In this document: positions 48,319-58,208 of the stretch, in pieces
Layout: each line of letters opens with the position of its first letter
How positions within the stretch are numbered: position 1 is the first letter of the stretch
NCBI GenBank assembly: GCA_964035575.1
Contig: OZ037845.1
Location: forward strand, 620,001 to 684,000
DNA length: 64,000 bases
Direction of reading: 5' to 3'
Origin: Rhynchopus sp. YZ270_cl-10
Taxonomy: Eukaryota > Euglenozoa > Diplonemea > Diplonemida > Diplonemidae
Made by a program: the position numbers and the translations under genes
The notes under the pieces: model-generated
The model's database searches: none
The model's input: the letters and a program-made list of their open reading frames with translations, nothing else
Told to the model about the DNA's origin: nothing

Positions 48319-48941
48319 TGGAGCAAGGTATGTGTTTGTATCAAAAGAGTATCTGTGGGGTGACGTGGCTGAGGTGCTGGGAGGAATATCAGAGTGATAC
48401 ATCATGTGTGAAGCGTGGCGAAACAGAAGTGTAGAGGGAAGGTGTTGTGACCCCGTTGCATTAAGCTTCAGATGCATTCTGTCATGCAAGCTGCAGTGGT
48501 GTGTTGCATCGTGGTGTGAGGCGATGTGATGTGGTTGATGTCTAGTGAGGGAAATTCTTGTACAGAATATGGCCCTTTGATGTGATGTGGCGTGGTGTGT
48601 GGATGTGCACAGGTTGTGGACTCAGCTAGGGTTAAAGTTGTTGTACTGCTGCACTGGGGGAAATGGGTGAATGAATTGTGTGTTCGTTTGAATATAATAC
48701 AGATGCACAAGACAGTGTCCTGCAGCTGTGGATAGAAAGCCGCTTGACAGACTGTTTTGGTACATCTCTGCATTTACATGAAGCAAACATTCATGTGCAC
48801 ATGAACAAAAGAAGAAGGACAAGAGAGCTGCCAACACGCGCAGTGCACATGTATCAGCCAAAGTGTTTCTTGAAAAGTAAAGCAATAAAAGCAATAAAAG
48901 GTTAGGGTTGCCTGAAGCAGGTCAGACAGAACAGACGTGCC
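48319..48941. promoter_or_regulatory. Upstream region of the pacifastin-like gene
   Basis: Bases about 48485-48530 (AGCTGCAGTGGTGTGTTGCATCGTG in part) and 48605-48640 (GTGCACAGGTTGTGGA) repeat sequence found beside repeat C at 42270-42330 and 49655-49720. The same promoter-side module therefore occurs here in partial form. No gene. Confidence 0.5.
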
Positions 48942-49424
48942 TCACATGCACCGCGACACACGCCACTCGTCACGCAGACGCTTCACCTTCGTCTTCTCCC
49001 CCTTCGCAACACGTGGCACAGGCTTGTTCTGTGGGAGTGTCAGCAACACACCCTCACGCATCTGTCCACCCAACCCCACCCGCATCATCGGTCCACTCCG
49101 TGCCGGCTTCACACACCCCGTCGCACGCTGCCGCCGTCTGCTGCTGTGTGTGTCCTGTGTCTCCACATCCCCAACACCAAGCGCCACACCTGCACCTGCA
49201 CTGCCAACACGCAACAGCTGCACGTGTCCTGCATCCTCAAGCACAGTCTCCGTCTCCCACGTGCACAGCCCCTCCGCACCACGCCACGCAACAAGGTAGC
49301 ACCGCTCCCCGTCCCCACGCCGTCCCTTCCGCAGCACCTGTCCGGGTGCAAACTCGTCCACGGGGTTCACCAGATCAGAGCATCCTGTTGTGTGTGCGTG
49401 TTCCTCACGTCTGGACAGAGACAT
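48942..49424 (-). CDS. Small basic protein with chromodomain-like N-terminal half
   Basis: 160 aa. Residues of about 26-70 (APGQVLRKGRRGDGE, then CYLVAWRGAEGLCTWETETVLEDAG) follow the chromodomain pattern: V-x-K-x-L, Y-L-V-x-W-x-G, and T-W-E-x-E-x-x-L-x-D. The three aromatic-cage positions are only partly conserved. The rest is basic with no domain. It may bind modified histone tails or be a chromo-type remnant of an integrase-bearing element, though no other element parts are nearby. Repeat C begins 116 bp upstream of its ATG. Confidence 0.6.
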   Translation of the reverse strand: MSLSRREEHAHTTGCSDLVNPVDEFAPGQVLRKGRRGDGERCYLVAWRGAEGLCTWETETVLEDAGHVQLLRVGSAGAGVALGVGDVETQDTHSSRRRQRATGCVKPARSGPMMRVGLGGQMREGVLLTLPQNKPVPRVAKGEKTKVKRLRDEWRVSRCM

Positions 49425-49539
49425 TTGGGTGTGAGTGGAAAGGGAAAGGATAATAGTGTGTCTGTTGGTGTGGTGTGTTTGTGGGGTACGAGGTGTCGCT
49501 CCTCACATCAACAGCTCCTCAATCTAAATAGTATTCATG

Positions 49540-49661
49540 TGTTTCGAGGCAGAAGAGAGATCAGAGGTGTCCTAAGGTATTGTAAAGCCTATTCGGGCAT
49601 CGCTCGTGGAGCTCCGACTGGGGCGGCATATCAGTGGTTTTCATCACTTCCGAAGCTGCAG
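49540..49661 (-). promoter_or_regulatory. Repeat C, upstream of the chromodomain-like gene
   Basis: Nearly identical to 42162-42277 and 53360-53484, including flanking ATGTGTTTCGAGGCAG shared with the latter. It ends close to the A/C-rich leader of the gene at 49424. Confidence 0.6.
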
Positions 49662-50559
49662 TTGTGTGTTGCATCGTGGTGTGATGTAATGTGCACAGGT
49701 TGTGGAGTCAGCTAGGGGCGAAAGAAAGACCAACCCTCATATCCTCCTGAGAGGTGTATTGGGAGCAGCTTGCGGTGCTGCCAAGAAGTTTTGTCATCAT
49801 GCTCGTTGTGTGTGATGCTGGGACAGCTGTCTGCAACAAAGACAAAAAAAGAAATCACCAATTTTTCCCAACAAATACCTCGTGTCCAAGCACGTCCCCC
49901 GGAAAGCTAGTTTTCTCCACAGAGCACCCACTGGGGTGGGGCCTGACCAATGACGATACCTGAACAGAAAGGTGAATTTGAACGTCTCTACGGATGCAGA
50001 CAAAAAATAATGCAGAAAGGACGGCAGCAATCAACCCAGACGAAGCGAATGTGTGAAAGCACGCCTATTGTCCATAGTGAAACAAGATAAACTGAGGCTT
50101 AAAAATGATCAAGGATAAGCATCGCCACACTGCCAACACCAACACGGAGTGGACAGCAAAGACTGGAGTCGAATCACAGCATTTGGCAGAAAGTAGATTG
50201 AATTAAAGAAAATAAGGGAAATCACTACACACTAGAAAAAAACACAACAAACAATTGGCAAGTAAAGAGAACTGACACGGTACGATGAATGTGCATACCA
50301 TGCACACATCTGAGTAAATAGAAACGTTAGTAAGATGAACCTAAGCCTCTCCTGCTCAGTCACCAAGCAGTAAAGATGGCATACGGGATCCTCCCCGTAA
50401 GAATAGTAATAATCAAAGATACATGACGTTATCATCGGCGAATTTGTTCGGTTACATCACAAACTGCAGACGTGGGGTGGAGCTTTGTCTTGGTAGTGTG
50501 CTCTGGTTCCATGCTGTGCGGGACTCAGCATCAACGCAGAACATCCGAAGACGTGAACA
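49662..50559. other. Intergenic, two small hairpins, no gene seen
   Basis: Hairpins at 50284-50312 (GATG, GTGC/GCAC type) and 50333-50365 (CTAAGC/GCTCAG type) lie about 200-270 bp past the stop of the reductase gene. Confidence 0.5.
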
Positions 50560-51492
50560 TCACTCCGGTTTGGTGTAGCGGGTGACTTCCTGGAGACGTG
50601 TCATGTCGTCGCCACCGTGGCCGGCATCGGACACCTTTTGGAGGTTGGCAGCAACGAAGTCGGGGACGACTGTGGAGAAGTCGTTTGCCTTGAAGTAGGG
50701 GAGGCGGCCTGCAGTGAAGTTGAGCCACGTGTCGATAGTGGCGATGGGCGCCTTGGCGTATGCCTCGTCAGAGCGGTCGCCCATGCGGCCACTCAGTGCA
50801 CCCAGCATCACAGGAAGGCCGGCAAAGCGCTGCTTCATGCACTCCATCACAAGGTCGTGCGGCACACCCTCCTTCTCCAGCATGCTCAGGTTGGCGGACC
50901 ATGACGTGAACACAGCCAGCGCCACGTCCACCACTGCGTAGTCCAGCGCACGGCTCGCCCCAACATCCCCAGACCACATCGGCACACCCAGGTCCTTCAG
51001 GAAGCCCTCCGTCAGCACGTCTGTCGTCGCCTTGTCTGCCGACGACAGGAACAGCGTCCCTGTCCCCGCACGCGTCTTCGAAGGCCCACCGCTGTAGGCC
51101 GCGTCCACGTAGTGCCCCACACCCTTCGCAGCCAGCATCGTCCCGATCGTGCGCCCCTCGTCAGGGTTCCCCGACACAAGGTTCACAAACGTGCGTCCCT
51201 TCCACACACCAGGCACCTCCGCCTCCGCCTTCTCAATCAGCTCCTCCACGTCCCGCATCGTCCCAAGGATCGCCACAATCGGCGGCGCACTCGCTGCGTC
51301 CGCAGCACCCTCCTTCAGCACGTCCCCAAGCGCCTCGTGCACCACAATCCTCTCCTTCGCCTCGCTCTCCTCGCGCATCGCGTCCGCGCGGGCCTTCGTT
51401 CTGTTCCATGCAGCCACCTCGTGGCCCTGATCTGCAAGGCGCAGGCACATCCCTGCACCCATCTTGCCCACTCCAAGGAAGCACACCTTCAT
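50560..51492 (-). CDS. NAD(P)-dependent reductase, imine reductase / 3-hydroxyisobutyrate dehydrogenase superfamily
   Basis: 310 aa from ATG 51492 (MKVCFLGVGKMG); the frame upstream is not needed. The N-terminal Rossmann motif FLGVGKMGAGMCLRL (GxGxxG) and AAWNRTKARAD (NRT suggests NADPH preference) are followed by FVNLVSGNPDEGRTIG and DAAYSGGPSKTRAGTGTLFLS, the substrate-loop region of this superfamily. The C-terminal helical domain has the long dimer helix (LDYAVVDVALAVFTSW). The hydroxyacid-dehydrogenase catalytic Lys is not obvious, which favours imine-reductase-like or unassigned activity. Substrate unknown. Single exon. Confidence 0.85.
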   Translation of the reverse strand: MKVCFLGVGKMGAGMCLRLADQGHEVAAWNRTKARADAMREESEAKERIVVHEALGDVLKEGAADAASAPPIVAILGTMRDVEELIEKAEAEVPGVWKGRTFVNLVSGNPDEGRTIGTMLAAKGVGHYVDAAYSGGPSKTRAGTGTLFLSSADKATTDVLTEGFLKDLGVPMWSGDVGASRALDYAVVDVALAVFTSWSANLSMLEKEGVPHDLVMECMKQRFAGLPVMLGALSGRMGDRSDEAYAKAPIATIDTWLNFTAGRLPYFKANDFSTVVPDFVAANLQKVSDAGHGGDDMTRLQEVTRYTKPE

Positions 51493-51524
51493 TGTTCTGT
51501 TATTTGTTCTGAAAGCAAAAGCTG

Positions 51525-52058
51525 ATGGGTGTTGTGTTTGTCGTGTGGGTGGGTCGTCATACAAAGGTTATATACGAAGTGGTGAATGACAAGTTGGCGG
51601 CGGCAGATCTCAAAAGGTTTTGCACAGTGTTGTACTCGGTGGCGGCGAGGACCGACGGGGAGACGTGCGAGCAACCCAGTCCCTTTAACTTATACAAGGG
51701 GGCAGGGAACATCAAGCAAGAGGAGCGAGACGAGTACCCCGCTGTCATCGAAATCGGGTTTACCAACGCCACAATAATGACTGGGGAGCATTTTGCTTCG
51801 AAGTACGCAACACATCTCACAAACGTATACAATGGAGAAAAGGTACTACAAAGCCCTAAGTCATGGAACGAAAGGGGTTACGGAAGCGTTTGCGAAGAAA
51901 GGCATACAAGTGGTGTTTGTCCCTGTTGGCGCTGTAGGGTCGCCCACACCCGCAAGAAGCATGTGTGCAGAGGGAAGCAAGCGAAAGTGTTTCAGACAAA
52001 GCGGTTAAAGTATGTGCTCATGGTCGAGACTCACATTGGTGCCAGCACTGACAATTAA
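51525..52058 (+). CDS. Hypothetical open frame, possibly a gene fragment
   Basis: 177 codons on the plus strand, the only sizeable plus-strand candidate outside the LINE. The middle (VLYSVAARTDGETCEQ to IEIGFTNATIMTGEH) has a balanced, protein-like composition, but the C-terminal 60 residues do not. No domain recognised. It starts 32 bp from the reductase ATG, so expression would need a shared divergent promoter. Could be a decayed fragment or a chance frame. Confidence 0.25.
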   Translation: MGVVFVVWVGRHTKVIYEVVNDKLAAADLKRFCTVLYSVAARTDGETCEQPSPFNLYKGAGNIKQEERDEYPAVIEIGFTNATIMTGEHFASKYATHLTNVYNGEKVLQSPKSWNERGYGSVCEERHTSGVCPCWRCRVAHTRKKHVCRGKQAKVFQTKRLKYVLMVETHIGASTDN

Positions 52059-52641
52059 AAGGTTTTCATCATGCTTTCGTGTCAATGTTCAGAAGAGAAA
52101 AAGGGAAGGGGTTGGTGTCGTTTGTTTGTTGGTGTCATCCATGACCTTGAAGATTAAGACACAAGAAGTCAAATGCATCAGAGGAAAGGCAAACCATACA
52201 GAAAAGAAAACGTTGAAACCCAAAAAGAAGTAAGCTGTCGAAGTAAGTTGTGTGTTGCACACACAAAAAGAAAAGCAAACAAAAGTTGTGACCGTGCAGA
52301 CGTCTCGTGGACGTGGAACGGAAAAGGAGAGAAACAAAACGTGGAGAACAAAACTCATGTCTGCAAGAACAACAGGTACGTTCGTGTGCAACACACAGAT
52401 CACACACAATTGCAACATGAGCCGTTCAACAAAACAGACGGGATGGGAACAGAACACAAGTGCCATGGGTTGAAGAACACCCGTTGTGCAGTGCAGCAAG
52501 GGGGTGAACTGCAAATCATTGCACCCATGATTCCTCCCAACCCAGTCAAGTCACAAAAACGCAACAAGAAAATCGAAGTAAAGAAATCATGTGAGACAAA
52601 TGTGTCAAAGTGAAAGAAAGTCAATGTCAGCCCAAAGCAGC
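52059..52641. other. 3' flank of the first tandem GST gene
   Basis: Homologous in patches to 53505-53988 (GGTTGGTGTCGTTTG, AAAGTTGTGA, GTGCAGACG then CTCGTGGACG). The tandem duplication of the GST genes therefore included their 3' flanks. No gene. Confidence 0.55.
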
Positions 52642-53286
52642 TCATGCCTTCAAAACAGCACGGAGGCCCTCCGCAGACGCGTAGTACTCCTTCACCTTCG
52701 GGTGGTTTGCAACCACAGCCTTGTGTGCAGCAAGGTTCTTGAACGACACCAGTGCATCCGACGGGACACCGTCAAGGAACCCAGACACAAGGAACTGTGC
52801 ATATGTGAAGATCACCAAGTCTGCCACTGTCAGGGAGTCACCCACAGCGTACTTCTTCCCCGCAAGACGCGAGTCCAGGAAGACAAGCCACTTGTGGAAG
52901 TCCCCACCCTCAGCAACAGCTGTCGCACGGAAGGCCTTCTTCTCGTCCTCGTCCTTGATCTCAAACGACTTGCGCAGAACTGTGAAGAGCTCATCCGCGT
53001 AGTCAATGATCTCGTCCACACTCAGCGCCACACGTGCATCCTTGGGGTACAGGTTCCCGAGTTTCGCAACGTAACGCAGGATTGAGCTGTGCTGTCCCAC
53101 CACCTCCCCGTCCACGTGCAGAAGCGGCAGCTGCTGTGGGGCCACCTTCGCCTTCAGACCCCCTCCCCACGTCGGGAAGTCAATGTGCTCATCCTCAAGC
53201 ACAAGGCCACCCACGTGTGCGGCAAGACGGGTCGCCTCAGGCTTCGAGGGGACGCCGAAGTAGACAAGCTTCAGGGTCGGTGCCAT
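52642..53286 (-). CDS. Glutathione S-transferase, sigma-like, tandem copy 1
   Basis: 214 aa, single exon. MAPTLKLVYFGVPSKPEATRL carries the likely catalytic Tyr of the N-terminal domain. APQQLPLLHVDGEVVGQHSSILRYVAKL supplies the cis-Pro and the Gln-Ser-type glutathione site (here QHSS). The C-terminal domain has YAVGDSLTVADLVIF. The paralogue at 53989-54633 is about 80% identical by eye. Repeat C starts 74 bp upstream of the ATG. Cytosolic detoxification or prostaglandin-type isomerase activity is possible for sigma-like enzymes. Confidence 0.9.
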   Translation of the reverse strand: MAPTLKLVYFGVPSKPEATRLAAHVGGLVLEDEHIDFPTWGGGLKAKVAPQQLPLLHVDGEVVGQHSSILRYVAKLGNLYPKDARVALSVDEIIDYADELFTVLRKSFEIKDEDEKKAFRATAVAEGGDFHKWLVFLDSRLAGKKYAVGDSLTVADLVIFTYAQFLVSGFLDGVPSDALVSFKNLAAHKAVVANHPKVKEYYASAEGLRAVLKA

Positions 53287-53359
53287 TTTGTGTGGTGAGG
53301 GTGGTGTTGTTGTGTTGAGAATCTGTGTGACATTTGTTGAGGGAAGGCATGGGGAAATT

Positions 53360-53484
53360 ATGTGTTTCGAGGCAGAAGAGAGATCAGAGGTGTCCTAAGG
53401 TATTGTAAAGCCTATTCGGGCATCGCTCGTGGAGCTCCGACTGGGGCGGCATATCAGTGGTTTTCATCACTTCCGAAGCTGCAG
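53360..53484 (-). promoter_or_regulatory. Repeat C, upstream of GST tandem copy 1
   Basis: Nearly identical to 42162-42277 and 49540-49661. On the minus strand: GTGATGA (53464-53470), then CTGA about 10 nt on, and a second CTGA near 53384. Followed by an A/C-rich leader and the GST ATG. GST tandem copy 2 lacks it. Confidence 0.6.
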
Positions 53485-53988
53485 TGGTCGCAATGAAGCA
53501 CTATAGTATCAAAACATGGGGGTTGGTGTCGTTTGTTTTGCACATCACTTTGTTCCATGGAGAAAAGTGTGGATAAACAATATCGTTCGTAACTCTTGGT
53601 ATCTTCCGCTTCCCCTTTCTGATGTCAAACACATCATAAGGGGGAAGGCAAAAGCCGCACCAAAAGGTAGAAGAAAAACCCAAATAAAGCAAAAGGAGTA
53701 AGCTGGCGAAGAGAAGATGTGTTTTGGAAACACAGTAAAAAAAGGAAAGCAAAGTTGTGAACGGTAACGTGCAGACGCCTCGTGGACGCACACACACGAC
53801 AAGAAAACCCAAGGTGTGGAGAGCAAAGCTAGCTCAATGTCTCCACAATAACAGGGTGAGCAGGAAGTGGACGACACATTGTACATCCCTTCCTTCCTTC
53901 CCGACCCTGTACAAAAAATATGAAAGTCGAAGTGAAGGTGAAAGTCGCAGACATCACCAAAAGGCCCAAAGACACAAAACAAAGCAGC

Positions 53989-54633
53989 TCATGCCTTGAA
54001 GACAGTGCGAAGGCCCTCCGCAGACGCGTAGTACTCCTTCACCTTCGGGTGGTTTGCAACCACAGCCTTGTGTGCAGCAAGGTTCTTGAACGACACCAGT
54101 GCGTCCGACGGGATGCCTTCAAAGAACCCAGACACAAGGAAGTGCACGGCTGTGAAGACCGACAGGTCTGCCACTGTCAGGGTGTCACCCACAGCGTACT
54201 TCTTCCCCGCAAGACGCGAGTCCAGGAAGACAAGCCACTTGTGCAGGTCCCCACCCTCAGCAACAGCTGTCGCAGCGAATTCCTTCTTCTCCGCATCGTC
54301 CGTCAGCGCAAAGAACTTCCCCAGAACTGTGAAGAGCTCCCCTGCGTAGTCAATCGTCTCGTCCACACTCAGCGCCACACGTGCATCCTCGGGGTACAGG
54401 TTCGTCAGTCTCCCGACGTAGCGCAGGATTGCGTTGCTCTGTCCCACCACCTCCCCGTCCACGTGCAGAAGCGGCAGCTGCTGTGGGGCCACCTTCGCCT
54501 TCAGACTCGCTCCCCACGTTGGGAAGTCAATGTGCTCATCCTCAAACGCAAGGCCACCGATGTGTGCGGCAAGACGGACTGCCTCAGGCTTCGTGGGGAA
54601 GGGGAAGTACACAAGCTTCAGGGTCGGTGCCAT
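53989..54633 (-). CDS. Glutathione S-transferase, sigma-like, tandem copy 2
   Basis: 214 aa from the ATG giving MAPTLKLVYFPFPTKPEAVRL; the upstream open frame is discarded because both paralogues share this start and the CACCACACAAA leader. QQLPLLHVDGEVVGQSNAILRYVGRL has the standard QS glutathione motif. C-terminal YAVGDTLTVADLSVF. Nearly the same length and ends as copy 1 (LKA versus FKA). Tandem duplication without repeat C suggests different regulation. Confidence 0.9.
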   Translation of the reverse strand: MAPTLKLVYFPFPTKPEAVRLAAHIGGLAFEDEHIDFPTWGASLKAKVAPQQLPLLHVDGEVVGQSNAILRYVGRLTNLYPEDARVALSVDETIDYAGELFTVLGKFFALTDDAEKKEFAATAVAEGGDLHKWLVFLDSRLAGKKYAVGDTLTVADLSVFTAVHFLVSGFFEGIPSDALVSFKNLAAHKAVVANHPKVKEYYASAEGLRTVFKA

Positions 54634-55978
54634 TTTGTGTGGTGAGGGTGGGTGTTGTTGAGAATCTGTGTGTGAGGTTTTGTTAGTGAGAAATGACACA
54701 GTGCATTGTTCTGAAGGCATCGTTTTGAGAAACACACGATAATCTCGCAATACTTAGCGGCCCTCTCGAGGTTTACGAAGGAAAACCACGGAGGTATTTG
54801 AAGCTGCTTTTTTTAAGTTCATTTTGTTCGATGTGGATGGAAGTGCTGTGCTCACTAAGTCAACATCGTGGCGTCGCCTTCGTCTGCTGCATACGGAAAC
54901 ACAAAGACGCATACTTCTTCAGGTGTTTGCAGCCAAACAAATCTCGCAATACTTAGCGGCCCTCTCGAGGTTTACGAAGGAAAACCACGGAGGTATTTGA
55001 AGCTGCTTTTTCTTTATTGGGATCAGCTTTCTCAACCTCTTCATCACCCCCATTGCAACACACCACAGCAACCACCTCATTTACCCCGATACCCCCCTCC
55101 GCCGCCCAGCACCGCCAAACTCGGGTCAAAAAATCAGATGAAGTAAGAAAAAAACAAAACACTAATGGGGGCGAGAAACGCGATTCTTTTTTTTCCACTT
55201 TTTTTTGCCATTTCCCCCCCTCGGTCCAATGGCCGTGATAACCCTCCCCAAACCCCCCCCCAACTCCCTACTCTCTCCATGAACACACACACGCCACACC
55301 CCCTTTTTTTTTTGCGACTATGGTTCGCCGTTTTCCCATTTTCAGTAGCTTGCATGCGATGCAGGCTCTTATGGGAATAGAGGCTTGTACACCACAGAGG
55401 TAATGAAAAGTGCTAGCACCTCACCAGACACTGGCGCCGCAGGTTCAGGAACAATAAACAATAATAGTTAATTGATATAGACCCAGACCGACCCAGCCCC
55501 AGATGAAACCACAAAAAAAAATCGAGGTGAGTAGAGCGTGGAGGACCCAACTTAATAACGTCGTCCCCCCTACCCTGATGGGTGAAGGGGAAGAAGGGGG
55601 GGATGTTGTACGTAAGTTTTCTTTTTGTTTTGTTTGACGGAAAAAAAATGGGGGGAAAGGGGTTGATAACAAAATGTGTCGAATGACTAGACTTTTGTTT
55701 TTTAAAGAGAGAAGAAGGCTTCTGACAGAGGGGAGCAGAATCGATTGATGCAGGAGAGAGTTAAGGTAGGTGACAAAATGGTCCCTCCTCTTATTAGACT
55801 CATTGAAAAAAAACCCCCGCGTTCTTTTTTTGTTTTGAAATCGTTTCTCGCGTTCTTCTCAAAAACATAAGAAAGAGAAAACGATGTACTCTTCTTTGAT
55901 AAAAAACCAAATAAAAATAAAAATGACTGACTGATACGAAAAAAAAAAAAATGGGAACGAAAAAGAAAGAAAAAAAAA
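54634..55978. other. Intergenic with a 70-bp direct repeat, no gene seen
   Basis: A ~70-bp segment (AATCTCGCAATACTTAGCGG to GAAGCTGCTTTTT) occurs at about 54740-54812 and 54938-55010. The rest is poly-pyrimidine and A-rich. Confidence 0.7.
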
Positions 55979-58048
55979 TTACCAGATACCGCCGCCTCTG
56001 CTCTTTCCTCCCTTCTTGCCTCCCTTTCCTCCCTTGCCTCCGCCCTTGCCACCGCCTCCCTTGCCGCCCTTCTTGCCTCCCTTCTTGCCGCCGAAGTCAA
56101 CCTCCTGGAGCTCGGGGAGCTCTGTGACCTTGAAAAGCCAGTCGTCCTTCTTGAGCTCCTCCTCGAAGTAGTGCTCGGTGTCGTTTCTGATGTCGAAGAC
56201 GGCAGCCCAGCGGTCCTTGGTGAGCTGCATCGAGCAGATGGCAGCCTTGTCGTACGCAACCTCCTCAGGCACAACACGGCGGATGGCTCCCCACGCGTAT
56301 CCGGGCGAGTCAATCTCCCACTTGTGGCTCTTGAACATGTAGCAAGTGTAGCCAGTAGCGTTCGTCAGCAGCGACCTGCTTGGTGGCGGCTTTGTGTGTC
56401 CAGTCGCCATCGCCAGCGCACGCGCCACAGCAATGACAGGCTCGTTTTTGCACTGTGCCAGCATGTCCTTCGCGGACTCCTCGAAGGTGGTCACAATGGT
56501 CGCAGGCACCGCCATCGCATCCGTCACAGCAGTGTTGGCAGCGATCTTCATAACGTCCTCCGGCTGCGGGGCACCAAGCCAGTCAAAGTTGTTCTGCACA
56601 GCACGCTCGATCTGCTGCAAGATGCGCTTTGCCTTCGGCTGGTACAGCGTCACGCAGATACCCTTGCGGCCGGCACGTCCAGTTCTTCCGGATCTGTGCA
56701 CGTATGTCTCCACCTCGGCGTATCCGCTGCGCGACTCCGGTGGGGTGGCGTTGATGACAAGGTCGACAATCATGTCAAGCCCTCTCGCGGCCACGTCGGT
56801 GGCAACAAGCACACGGAACTTGCCCTTCTTGAAGGCATCAAGCGTGGCTTCACGGCTTGCCTGTGCGATGTCTCCGTGGAGCGGCTTGGCCTCGTACATC
56901 AGGTTCGTGTCGCTGCACATGTCGTTGCACTCGCTCTTGGTTCCACAGAACACAATGGTCCTTCCGTTGGCACCTGCGTACATACCGATGCAGTCCGAGA
57001 TGCATGCGGTTCTCGAGGTCCAGTGGGTCATGATGGCGATGTGGCGCACGTCGGTGGAGGCGGTACCCTGTCCGTCGGTCACCATGTCAATGACCTTGTG
57101 GTTCGTCATGTACTTGTTCGCGAGTTCGGTGATCCACGCGGGGACGGTGGCGGAGAAGAGGCAGGTCTGGTGGACGGAGGTGACGTTGGAGAGGATCTCG
57201 TCGGTCTCCTCCTTGAAGCCCATGTTAAGCATCTCGTCAGCCTCGTCGAGGACGACGTGCTCCACCTTCGAGAGGTTCAGGCACTCACGGTTGATCAGGT
57301 CCTGCACACGCCCGGGGGTTCCGAAGATGATGTCGACACCGTCGCGGAGCTTGCGGATCTGCTGCCCGATGGGCGAACCTCCGTAGACGCACAGCACCTC
57401 GAGGGAGGGCGCCACGCTCACAAGCTCGTTTCCGACCTGGTTCGCAAGCTCGCGGGTGGGTGCAAGCCCGAGCACACGGGGGTAGCGTCCCCACTCGGCA
57501 GACTTATGTTTGAGGAGCTTCTCGATGATGGGGAGTCCGAAGGCAAGGGTCTTACCAGACCCTGTGCGCGCCTTACCGACGATGTCTTGGCCGTTGACGA
57601 TGTTCTCGAAGGTGGCGGCTTGGATGGGGAAGAGCTTGTGGATGCCACGCGCTGCGAGGGCCTTCTTGGTGTCGTCGCACATGGGGAAGTTGTTGACGTG
57701 CATGGGGTCGTCGGTGGGCTGCTCGACTTCTCCAGCTGCCTCCACGCTGTCAGAGTCGGAGTCGGAGTCACCCGAGGAGAAGTTGCCGTTCTCCTCAAGC
57801 TTCTGCACAAGCTCCTTGCGCGCCTTCTTCATGGCCTGCTGCTCCATGTCCTCCAGGTGCTCCTGCGACGCCTTGCGCTTGTGCCCCGACAGCGGCGCTG
57901 CTGCAGGCGACTGCTTCGGCGAGAACGTCTTCTTAATGATCTTCCGCGGCGACTTCTTCACAACCACAGGTGCCTCCTCCTCCGCAACCTTCTTCGGCAC
58001 CTTCTTCACCTTCTTGTCTTTCTTCTCGGACACCTTCTTCGTTCCCAT
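55979..58048 (-). CDS. DDX21: DEAD-box nucleolar RNA helicase (DDX21/DDX50 family)
   Basis: 689 aa, single exon. The Lys-rich N-terminal tail is followed by an acidic Ser-Asp tract (SSGDSDSDSDSVE). Helicase motifs: Q-motif (LFPIQ), I ARTGSGKT (about 158), PTREL, II DEAD (about 268), III SAT (about 301), VATDVAARGLD and VI HRSGRTGRAGR (about 464). A GUCT-type domain follows (about 555-645), then a Gly/Lys-rich tail of GGKKGGK repeats ending GGGIW, replacing the FRGQR repeats of vertebrates. Expected in the nucleolus, unwinding pre-rRNA and acting in ribosome synthesis. The tail composition resembles the ALYREF Gly/Lys regions in this genome. Confidence 0.95.
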   Translation of the reverse strand: MGTKKVSEKKDKKVKKVPKKVAEEEAPVVVKKSPRKIIKKTFSPKQSPAAAPLSGHKRKASQEHLEDMEQQAMKKARKELVQKLEENGNFSSGDSDSDSDSVEAAGEVEQPTDDPMHVNNFPMCDDTKKALAARGIHKLFPIQAATFENIVNGQDIVGKARTGSGKTLAFGLPIIEKLLKHKSAEWGRYPRVLGLAPTRELANQVGNELVSVAPSLEVLCVYGGSPIGQQIRKLRDGVDIIFGTPGRVQDLINRECLNLSKVEHVVLDEADEMLNMGFKEETDEILSNVTSVHQTCLFSATVPAWITELANKYMTNHKVIDMVTDGQGTASTDVRHIAIMTHWTSRTACISDCIGMYAGANGRTIVFCGTKSECNDMCSDTNLMYEAKPLHGDIAQASREATLDAFKKGKFRVLVATDVAARGLDMIVDLVINATPPESRSGYAEVETYVHRSGRTGRAGRKGICVTLYQPKAKRILQQIERAVQNNFDWLGAPQPEDVMKIAANTAVTDAMAVPATIVTTFEESAKDMLAQCKNEPVIAVARALAMATGHTKPPPSRSLLTNATGYTCYMFKSHKWEIDSPGYAWGAIRRVVPEEVAYDKAAICSMQLTKDRWAAVFDIRNDTEHYFEEELKKDDWLFKVTELPELQEVDFGGKKGGKKGGKGGGGKGGGKGGKGGKKGGKSRGGGIW

Positions 58049-58208
58049 TGTAGTGTGTGTTTAGTGTGTGTGCTGTGTACAGTACAATCTGGAGGAAGTT
58101 ACAAAAAATGTCAATACTTTGAACACAAAATAAGAGAGACCATTTTTCTATCTATTCTACTTACAATGGGGGAAACGGGGCGGAAAAAAAGAAGAAAATT
58201 TTAATGCG

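Noticed and set aside
56171-58204. 677-codon plus-strand frame over DDX21
   Set aside because: Antisense of an intact DEAD-box gene; no domain.
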